From an uncultured Spirochaetaceae bacterium (lineage in GTDB: Bacteria > Spirochaetota > Spirochaetia > Treponematales > Treponemataceae): DNA of 6,469 nucleotides. A model generated the notes under the pieces. The model ran no database searches, was not told where the DNA came from, and saw nothing but the letters and a program-made list of their open reading frames with translations. The DNA is taken from assembly GCA_937875245.1 (NCBI GenBank), contig CALNCH010000029.1:1-6469 (forward strand). The letters run 5' to 3'. Both the position numbers and the translations under genes were made by a program. Shown piece after piece: positions 1-5,753 of this stretch (the first letter of the stretch is position 1; every line of letters starts with the position of its first letter).

Positions 1-1
1 T

Positions 2-1210
2 AATTCTGAAGATGATGTAATCCAGTATCGAAGTCAAGTTATGGAAATTCGAAGTGGTTTAGATTATGATATTGATGGTTTAGTAATAAAAAATAGAAAG
101 TTAGATTTTTCTGATGCCAGTAGATCAAGGCCAGAAAAACAAATTGCTTTTAAATTCAGCCTTGAAGAAGCTGTATCTATACTGAGAAAAGTAATTTGGC
201 AAGAATCTGGTGCCACCTATACCCCTGTTGGAGAGTTTGATACAGTAGAATTAGCAGGAACAAAAGTTTCTCGAGCAAGTTTAGTGAATCCAAATACTAT
301 TCGTGGTTTGGCTATAGAACTAGGAAGTCATATAGTTGTAACAAAACGGGGAGAAATTATTCCTAAAATAGAGTCTGTAGTTCACTCTACAGCACAAACA
401 ATACCAACCATTCCTATAGAATTTCCCTCTGTTTGTAATACTTGTAATGCTCTTTTGATTGACGATGGTACTAGATTGTATTGTCCAAATAAAAAGTGTT
501 CAAAAAGGGTACATCATAGATTGGAAAAATGGATATCAGTCTTGGATATTCGTGATTTTGGTGAAAATCTTATTCGACGGTTGTATGAAAATAATCGATT
601 ATCATCAATTTATGATATTTATACATTAACAGTAGAAGAATTAAGTCAACTTGATAGATTAGGAGATATTAGTGCTTCAAAAATTATAAGTTCCATACAT
701 AAAAAAAAAGTAATTCGATTATCACAATTTATTGCAGGTTTTGATATTGAAGGAATAGGGGAAGTGTTGGTGGATAAATTAGTTGATGCAGGGTATAACT
801 CCTTAGATAAATTATTTAGTGCAACTGTTCACCAGATTTCAGGTGTGTATGGTTTTGGAGACATTACGGGAAAAACCTTAGTAGAAGGATTAGCTGAAAA
901 TAGAATTGAAATGGAGAAATTAGTCGCAGACAACATTATTGAAATTGAAGCTATAAGTTCTGACAGTGGTTTAGCAGGATTATCATTTTGTTTTACCGGG
1001 GAGTTACATTCCATGAAGCGAAGTGATGCAGAACAATTGATAAAAGCTAAGGGAGGTTCTGCAAAATCTTCAGTCGTGAAAGGGTTATCCTATCTTGTTA
1101 CCAATGATACTACCAGTGGTTCTTCTAAAAATAAAAAAGCGAGAGAGTTAGGAATTCCTATAATAAATGAGGAAGAGTTTTTAGCTTTAGTGGAATCCAA
1201 GATAAAATGA
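2..1210 (+). CDS. ligA: NAD-dependent DNA ligase LigA, C-terminal 402 residues (5' end outside window)
   Basis: LigA seals 3'-OH/5'-phosphate nicks in duplex DNA using NAD+, in Okazaki fragment joining and repair. The frame is open from base 2, so the first in-window ATG (41) is internal; about 260-270 N-terminal residues, including the adenylated lysine motif, lie upstream. In the visible fragment I see nucleotidyltransferase motif IV (DGLVIK, residues 25-30) and motif V (AFKF, about 49-52), then the OB fold (about 60-130). A four-cysteine zinc finger follows (C145, C148, C161, C166; C-x2-C-x12-C-x4-C), then helix-hairpin-helix repeats (about 183-313) and a C-terminal BRCT domain (about 323-402, with CFTGEL near 330-335). 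The OB region is divergent: ESGATYTP stands where most LigA have VGRTG-x-(L/I)-TP, and KRGE replaces RAGD. I take this as a lineage trait. The TGA stop overlaps the ATG of the next gene (ATGA). An A9 tract at 701-709 encodes part of HKKK and leaves the frame intact. Confidence 0.96.
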   Translation, partial: NSEDDVIQYRSQVMEIRSGLDYDIDGLVIKNRKLDFSDASRSRPEKQIAFKFSLEEAVSILRKVIWQESGATYTPVGEFDTVELAGTKVSRASLVNPNTIRGLAIELGSHIVVTKRGEIIPKIESVVHSTAQTIPTIPIEFPSVCNTCNALLIDDGTRLYCPNKKCSKRVHHRLEKWISVLDIRDFGENLIRRLYENNRLSSIYDIYTLTVEELSQLDRLGDISASKIISSIHKKKVIRLSQFIAGFDIEGIGEVLVDKLVDAGYNSLDKLFSATVHQISGVYGFGDITGKTLVEGLAENRIEMEKLVADNIIEIEAISSDSGLAGLSFCFTGELHSMKRSDAEQLIKAKGGSAKSSVVKGLSYLVTNDTTSGSSKNKKARELGIPIINEEEFLALVESKIK

Positions 1211-1827
1211 ATTTTAGCAGTATTCGAGAGCTGATAATAAAAATTTCTGCAATAATTTTACTGCTTATTTTAAGTACGGTATTTATTCTGTACACTATAT
1301 CTTATCGGCTCTGTTTTTCCGCAGCAGAAAAAATACCTGCCTTTTCTTCTGTAATGCAGATACGGTTTTTAATTTTTGGGATTAGTGAAGATACTATTAG
1401 TGGCAAATTCTGGTTTTATAGTTCTACCGGAAGCGAAATAGCTGTTGTGGAGCGTTCATGGTCTGGTTCTAGTCTGTATATAGATTTTGCCAGTGCATCC
1501 TTTAGTGGAAAAACCCTTCAATTTCCTGCAAATATTCATACTAACGCTGCTAATTGGAATGTTTCTGAAAGAGGGCACCATTTATCGAAGTATTATTTAA
1601 AAGAAGATGGGTGTGATTTGTATCGTTTTTCTTCTAAGGAACAAAATCAAGCAGTAGCTCGTCTTGCTCGATATGCTCTTCGTCCAGATTGGGCAGGAAA
1701 GTCTCAATCTGTTGGTGGTTCAAAACACCGTTTTCGACAAAGAGTAAATCTTGCTGGCTGTGAAAGTGGTGTCTATTACTCAGTAATTACCGATTCTTAC
1801 GGAAATATTTCCCTAATAAGAGAATAA
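1207..1827 (+). CDS. Membrane-anchored protein of unknown function, coupled to ligA
   Basis: I do not recognise this 206-residue protein. Its ATG overlaps the ligA stop codon (ATGA), so it is probably translated by coupling to ligA and shares its transcript. That overlap, and the lack of a better start, fix the N-terminus. Residues about 10-32 form one strongly hydrophobic segment (rich in Ile, Leu, Val), preceded by a few charged residues, which suggests an uncleaved N-terminal membrane anchor. The remaining ~170 residues are mixed-charge and beta-rich in appearance. They include an aromatic stretch (KFWFYSSTG, about 67-75) and a basic region near residues 152-180 (RLARYALRP, KHRFRQR). There is no lipobox, and C36 lies beyond the membrane segment. 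Cysteines at 136 and 185 could pair if the domain is exported. It may be a conserved spirochaete-specific envelope protein, but no function can be given from sequence alone. Confidence 0.85.
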   Translation: MNFSSIRELIIKISAIILLLILSTVFILYTISYRLCFSAAEKIPAFSSVMQIRFLIFGISEDTISGKFWFYSSTGSEIAVVERSWSGSSLYIDFASASFSGKTLQFPANIHTNAANWNVSERGHHLSKYYLKEDGCDLYRFSSKEQNQAVARLARYALRPDWAGKSQSVGGSKHRFRQRVNLAGCESGVYYSVITDSYGNISLIRE

Positions 1828-1828
1828 C

Positions 1829-2770
1829 TTAAAAATAAGGCCATGTTTCCCTTAGAAAGTCTGGATTAATGGCCAATCCATGCAAACGAATTTCCCAATG
1901 TAAATGGGGGCCTGTAGCTAATCCAGTATCTCCAGAAAGTCCAATCTTTTCTCCTTGTTTTACCATTTGTCCTTCCACAACAGACATAGAATCAAGGTGA
2001 TAATATAAACTATATAATCCTGGAAGATGTTCAATCACAATGGAATTTCCTGAACTTATGCGGTTTTCAACTAAAACTACTTTTCCTGTACCACAGGCAT
2101 ACACCGGAGTTCCCTTTGGTACCCCATAGTCTATACCATAATGTAAACTCGTTGACGAAGAACCATTTGAGTATGCGTATACTCTTCTGTCAGCAAAAAA
2201 AGAAGTTCGGCGAGTAGCGGTAGTTGGAGGAGTAAAAGGTATTTTTTGCCAGACAGAATCTGAATTCCAAGTATCTAAAATCTGGTTTAATCTATCAATT
2301 TGCTGTACTCGAGTAGTACTATTATCTGTTTTTATTGCAGTATTTGTTGGATTAAGAGGAATTGTTTCAGAGTTAAAATCCTTTGCTAACATTTCAATTG
2401 GAAGACTAAAAACCATAGGAGTGTTATTCCCAATTATATAACGAATTTCAACATGAAAATCTCCGGGTTCATACCAAGAAGAAAGAGGAATAATGGCTAT
2501 TAGTGATCCCTCTTTTTCTGTTTGAAAAAAGGGAGTTGTAACTAAGGCTTTTTTAATGGAATTAGTAAAAAAAGATACCTCTCCCCTACATTCAGTACAA
2601 TTTTTTTGTTCTATATCTAAATTAATAATTATAGCGTCCCCTGGGTATACCTTATCATTGTAATTTAGATGTAAAGAATACTCTGAAGAGGAAAAATATC
2701 CTTCCTTTGCAGAAAGTCCAAAAGAAATAAACACAGCACACAGAAGGAAAAAAAGTTTTTTCATTGTCAT
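1829..2770 (-). CDS. Secreted M23-family (LytM/lysostaphin-type) metallopeptidase
   Basis: M23 enzymes are zinc endopeptidases that cut peptidoglycan cross-links, or catalytically dead versions that activate amidases. This one appears active. Numbered from the chosen start (313 residues), the zinc ligands are H210 and D214 (HYGID) and H291, the second His of HLHW; H289 and H258 (YYHLD) are the usual catalytic histidines. An N-terminal signal peptide (MTMKK, hydrophobic core, GLSA, cleavage near residue 21) points to the periplasm; the Cys in the core is not in a good lipobox. Residues about 25-130 look like a beta-sandwich and include a C58-x2-C61 pair. A Thr/Asn-rich linker (about 134-155) precedes the peptidase domain. 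The start is the ATG at 2770, which overlaps the recJ stop (TAATG) and has a GAG 11 nt upstream. The longer reading from 2788 starts with TTG and spoils the signal peptide; an ATG at 2764 is possible. It is the last gene of the recO-recJ operon. Confidence 0.93.
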   Translation of the reverse strand: MTMKKLFFLLCAVFISFGLSAKEGYFSSSEYSLHLNYNDKVYPGDAIIINLDIEQKNCTECRGEVSFFTNSIKKALVTTPFFQTEKEGSLIAIIPLSSWYEPGDFHVEIRYIIGNNTPMVFSLPIEMLAKDFNSETIPLNPTNTAIKTDNSTTRVQQIDRLNQILDTWNSDSVWQKIPFTPPTTATRRTSFFADRRVYAYSNGSSSTSLHYGIDYGVPKGTPVYACGTGKVVLVENRISSGNSIVIEHLPGLYSLYYHLDSMSVVEGQMVKQGEKIGLSGDTGLATGPHLHWEIRLHGLAINPDFLRETWPYF

Positions 2771-3836
2771 TATTTTGTTTTCTCGCAATCTTCTATAATA
2801 AGTTGTGGATTTTCTTTTCCGTTAAAGGTATTTCGGCTTAATTGAAAAACTACATCCACTTTATCTCCAACCTTAAAGTCGGAATTTAAGCGTTGTCCAT
2901 TATTCCAGTATAGGGCAGGCCATTTATTTTTTCCACAATTTAGAGTTAATTTTAAGTGGAGTTTTTCTGTTTTTCCCATCATATCTGCTGATTGAATTAC
3001 CGTATTTTTTATTAAGAGATTTAATGGTTTATTTCCTTCTCCATAGGGCTCAAAGGTATCTAATAAATTAATAATATCTGGTACCATGTACTGATGAGGA
3101 ATTTCAGCGTCAATATTGATAATATCATCTTCCCCTTTTTCCTCTAACTCAATAATACTGGTAAGCCGCTCCAAGCGAGCCATAAACTCTCCGAATTTTT
3201 CTTGAGGAAAACTAAAACCAGCTGCAAAATTGTGTCCACCGTAGTTGATAAATAAATCGGACAAGGAATCTAATAAACTGGTTACATTAAAACCTCGAGT
3301 AGAACGAATAGAACCTCCAGCAGTACCATTTTCAAAAAAGGTAATAACCATGGCAGGTACTTTAAATACTTGAACTAACCGACCAGCAATAATTCCTGTT
3401 ACGCCCCTATTAATCCTTTCATCTGCAACAACTACCAGTTTATTGTCAAATTTTTCAATGCTTTCATACCCAGCTTTTTCTGCAATAGGCCAAACATCAG
3501 CACCTAATTGCTTTCGGTCTTGATTTAATTGAACAATTTTATCTGCTAAGATATCCCTCTGTTTTTGATCTGTGGCAGTAAGAAGTTCAACTCCTAATTC
3601 AGCTTGGCCTAATCTACCTGCAGCATTTAATACAGGTACTAAATTCCAAGAAATTTCAGTGCTACTTAAACGTTTTCCAATTAGATTTTGTCGTACCAGT
3701 AATTCTGAGATTCCAGAGCGAGGATTGCCTTTGTTAATTGAAGCAATACCCTGTTTAATCATAATACGGTTTTCATTTTGCAAAGGCATAATATCTGCTA
3801 TAGCGGCAATGGCAACTAATTGTAAATCGTATTTGA

Positions 3837-3841
3837 TTTTT
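3837..3841 (-). other. Frameshift site in recJ (A5 run on the coding strand)
   Basis: On the minus strand the sequence reads TCT-AAAAA-TC. Upstream RecJ similarity is in the frame of TCT, and downstream similarity (KYDLQLVAIAAIADIMPL) is in the +1 frame. Reading A4 instead of A5 restores one continuous ORF. A two-base loss nearby could also explain it, but is less simple. No slippery heptamer with downstream structure suggests programmed shifting. Confidence 0.85.
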
Positions 3842-3853
3842 AGAATCACTATT

Positions 3854-4258
3854 TTTCTTTTGAACATAGGTAACAAAAATATTATAAAAAGCATCTAATT
3901 CGGTGCTTGGTGTTTCTTGATAATGGGCAATACGAGACATTGTTTTAAGACGGAGTAAACTGGTATTTGCAAAAGAGGGAAGTAAGGTAGAAATTTCAGG
4001 TCTAATGTCTAACATATTAAATTCCACACCTGTTCCAAAAATCTTTTGTAACATTTTTTGTTGAATACCTGCGTCCCAAACAAAAATTTGTTGTCCTTTT
4101 AAAAATGATACTAATCGAGTTTCCTGAATGGAAACTACTCCTGGAATAAGGGTTTCTGCAATTCGATCTTTTTCAACCATGTTTTGTACTTTTATTCCTT
4201 CAATAATGAAGGCTTCATTTACCGGTCGAACATTAAGTAAACAAATTTCTTGTTTATA
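3854..4258 (-). other. Insertion in RecJ resembling a degenerate DnaQ/DEDDh exonuclease domain
   Basis: Ordinary RecJ passes quickly from the helix after the DHH motif (here ISGCAVAYKLVTALR) to the VAIAAIADIMPL segment. Here about 135 residues (212-346) intervene. Their order of predicted elements follows the E. coli DnaQ exonuclease: strand ICLLNVRP, strand AFIIEGIKV, strand ending ETLIPG, helix LVSFLKG, strand IFVWDAG with helix QQKML, strand NMLDI, and final helix ELDAFYNIFVTYV. Aligned by eye, the DxE motif is N220-V-R222, the motif II Asp is Q277 and the DEDDh His is P328. Only the last Asp (D333) is kept. If the fold is right, the domain should be catalytically dead and might bind DNA or a partner. 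This is inference from pattern, without a profile search. Confidence 0.5.
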
Positions 4259-4904
4259 TAATTCTGTTTTGGCAAAACGTAATGCTGTAACTAATTTGTA
4301 TGCAACTGCACAACCGGAAATATCTAAAAAAGGATATCCAGAATTGGGAGCTTTTGGGTTAACAATAATGGCATCTGGTAATTTCTCTGGTGCATTGTGA
4401 TGATCTACTACAAGGGTATCTATTCCTAAGGTGGCAGCATGGGCAATTTCAGCAAGGTTTGAAATACCACAGTCAACAGTAATGATAAGAGTCCCATATT
4501 CTGCGGCAAAAGTGTTAACTGCTTCTATTGTGAGCCCGTAGGGATCGTCTCCATGAGGGACTCTCCACTGAACATCAATGCCAATTTCTGTAAGATATTG
4601 ATATAAAAGGGCTGTACTAGTCATCCCATCAACATCTCTATCTCCAAAAATAAGAACTTTTTCCCCTTCATCTTTTGCATCTAAAATTCTATCAACTGCA
4701 TCTTCCATAGAGTTGAATAAAAAAGGTGAGTGTAAATATCTAATACCATCTTCTAAGTAATAAAAAATATCGGTACCTGTAGTTATTGATCTTCGTGCTA
4801 AGATGGATGCAGTTAATAAATCACAACCATATCTTTGATGAATCTCTTTTATAACTTCTTTAGAGATTTCTTTTTTTTCCCATTGTTTCATATATATATT
4901 ATTT

Positions 4905-4910
4905 TCCTTT
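4905..4910 (-). promoter_or_regulatory. Ribosome binding site of recJ
   Basis: The coding-strand sequence AAAGGA overlaps the recO TAA stop and lies 13 nt before the recJ ATG. The spacer is an AT repeat (ATATATATATG), a little longer than ideal. It supports the ATG at 4891 as the start; no other in-frame start lies nearby. Confidence 0.5.
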
Positions 4911-5688
4911 ACAAAATTCCAATGCCTGCTTCTAAAGCTTTTAATCGAGTTTCAGCAAAACGACTAATTAAATAAAAGAGTAGTTCATGTAACTCTTGGA
5001 CAGTTTCTGGGTTCAGGATTAACCTTCTAACCTCAGCAGGGCTTGCAGTATTAATGCTGTGTAAATAATGTAATCCTTGGTGGTGTATTTTAATAAAAGA
5101 AGAAATATCACCTGAATGAATACAATCGTTACACAAAAAAGTGTTATCAGTTGTTGAATACCATAGTATCATATTTGAGGGGGATGTTCCACTGTTGGAT
5201 ATAAGTGGATTTCCACAAAACCCACAAAATTCTGTATCAGCTTGTAATCCCAATAGGTCCAAAAATCGCCATAAAAAACGTAATGTTCCCAATTTACATT
5301 CCATTTCACTGGCTAAATGGAGGCCATCTAAATAGCCTTTTGCTAAATACCAAGTTTTATCATTATCTATTCCAGATTGAGTTTTAATTACGAGTTCAGC
5401 ACAGAGGGCCGCACCACAAGATTTATATAAATTTTCACGAATTCCAGTTCTATATTCTGTTACATCAAAATCAGATATCTTTATAGATTTTTTTACTTCG
5501 TCACAATAGAGCCAGAGTTTTCCACTGTGGTAAGGAGTGACTGAAGAACGTAATTTTCCTTTACGCCCACCATAAACCAATGCAGTAAAAACACCTTTTT
5601 CTGGACTTACTATAGTTGCTAGGCGATTATCTTCTCCTACAGGTTTTACTGATAAAATAAGTCCTTGTACACATTGGTTTCGATTCAT
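4909..5688 (-). CDS. recO: DNA repair protein RecO
   Basis: RecO works with RecR (and RecF) to displace SSB and load RecA onto gapped single-stranded DNA, and can anneal complementary strands. The 259-residue length is usual for the family. An N-terminal OB fold occupies about residues 1-80. The opening MNRNQCVQGLILSVKPVGED and the following NRLATIVSPEKG are typical RecO beginnings and fix the start. A helical domain follows, carrying a four-cysteine zinc site (C155 and C158 in CGFCGN, C186 and C189 in CNDC) in the usual place. The C-terminal helix ends in RLKALEAGIGIL. Recognition is by motif order and by context, since recJ of the same pathway is next in the operon. The gene is first in the minus-strand unit and lies divergent to the DUF4197 gene. 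No good Shine-Dalgarno sequence precedes the ATG, and the best promoter lies so close that the mRNA may be nearly leaderless. Confidence 0.93.
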   Translation of the reverse strand: MNRNQCVQGLILSVKPVGEDNRLATIVSPEKGVFTALVYGGRKGKLRSSVTPYHSGKLWLYCDEVKKSIKISDFDVTEYRTGIRENLYKSCGAALCAELVIKTQSGIDNDKTWYLAKGYLDGLHLASEMECKLGTLRFLWRFLDLLGLQADTEFCGFCGNPLISNSGTSPSNMILWYSTTDNTFLCNDCIHSGDISSFIKIHHQGLHYLHSINTASPAEVRRLILNPETVQELHELLFYLISRFAETRLKALEAGIGIL

Positions 5689-5695
5689 GTTAAAG

Positions 5696-5723
5696 AATAT
5701 ATCATTCTTTTTTACTGTTGCAA
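5696..5723 (-). promoter_or_regulatory. Putative sigma-70-type promoter of the recO-recJ-M23 operon
   Basis: On the minus strand, TTGCAA (5723-5718) and TATATT (5701-5696) are 16 nt apart, and a TG one base before the -10 makes an extended -10 element (TGATATATT). The -10 matches TATAAT at five of six positions. The predicted start site falls around 5689-5690, immediately before the recO ATG at 5688, implying little or no 5' leader. Confidence 0.5.
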
Positions 5724-5736
5724 AGTAAGAAGAATG
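5703..5736. repeat. Inverted repeat (dyad) between the divergent recO and DUF4197 genes
   Basis: The left arm CATTCTTTTTTACT (5703-5716) and right arm AGTAAGAAGAATG (5724-5736) are inverted copies with 12 Watson-Crick pairs, one T-G position and one extra T. They flank GTTGCAA, which contains the palindrome TTGCAA. The dyad fills the space between the two predicted -10 boxes, so it fits an operator for a dimeric regulator better than an RNA hairpin. No U-tract follows on either strand, which argues against a terminator. Confidence 0.6.
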
Positions 5737-5746
5737 TTTGTATTGT
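5718..5746 (+). promoter_or_regulatory. Putative promoter of the DUF4197 lipoprotein gene, sharing its -35 with recO
   Basis: TTGCAA (5718-5723) and TATTGT (5741-5746) are separated by 17 nt on the plus strand, each matching the sigma-70 consensus at four of six positions. Because TTGCAA is its own reverse complement, it would be the -35 box in both directions. The predicted start site, about 5753, touches the ATG at 5754. This is weaker than the recO promoter. Confidence 0.3.
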
Positions 5747-5753
5747 ATTAGTT

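Larger units (their letters stand above)
2770..4891 (-). pseudogene. recJ: Single-stranded-DNA exonuclease RecJ, complete but split by a one-base frameshift
   Basis: RecJ degrades single-stranded DNA 5' to 3' with Mn2+/Mg2+ in RecFOR recombination, mismatch and base-excision repair. Two overlapping frames together give a 706-residue protein with nothing missing. The first frame (4891-3842, residues 1-350) has motif I GDRDVDG (83-89; Arg replaces the usual Tyr), ITVDCG (D140) and DHHN (163-166). The second (3840-2770, residues 351-706) has IADIMPL (about 364-370), NAAGRLG (422-428), the DHHA1 motif GGHNFAAGF (551-559), FEPYGEGN (613-620) and a C-terminal OB-like domain. The frames join at an A5 run (3837-3841). 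Deleting one A restores S-K-I-K-Y-D-L with no other damage, so this is either a very recent mutation or a sequencing/assembly error. Without correction, translation ends at 3773 with a 372-residue product lacking half the core. Residues about 212-346 are an extra inserted domain, listed separately. An A8 tract at 4871-4878 encodes codons near the start. The gene starts 17 nt after recO. Confidence 0.9.

Noticed and set aside
701..709. A9 tract in ligA, with A8 in recJ (4871-4878) and T8 in the DUF4197 signal peptide (5805-5812), as phase-variation switches
   Set aside because: All three are in frame in this copy and are expected in AT-rich, lysine- or phenylalanine-coding DNA; these genes are not typical phase-variable ones.
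829..1014. Minus-strand ORF of 61 codons inside ligA
   Set aside because: It lies wholly within well-supported ligA coding sequence and its product shows no recognisable motif.
2764..2788. TTG at 2788 as start of the M23 peptidase
   Set aside because: It adds RENKI before the signal peptide, uses a rare start codon and overlaps recJ by 19 bases, while the ATG at 2770 forms a classic TAATG junction.
3773..3894. Overlap of the two recJ frames as two separate genes, or as a programmed frameshift
   Set aside because: The second frame has no credible start, and its first ~19 residues are antiframe readings of the first half. No slippery site with downstream hairpin or known +1 signal was seen, so a simple indel is preferred.
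3572..3898. Plus-strand ORF of 108 codons opposite recJ
   Set aside because: It overlaps conserved RecJ codons on the other strand, with no motif and no ribosome binding site that stands out; it is a shadow frame.
4128..4400. Plus-strand ORF of 90 codons opposite recJ
   Set aside because: It is a shadow of the RecJ frame, with no domain-like features.
5141..5387. Two overlapping plus-strand ORFs (64 and 60 codons) opposite recO
   Set aside because: Both overlap the RecO zinc-site region on the opposite strand and look like antisense readings of it.
5734..5751. Tiny upstream ORF (M-F-V-L-Y) before the DUF4197 gene
   Set aside because: It would lie upstream of, or within, the predicted promoter -10, has no ribosome binding site, and is short enough to arise by chance.
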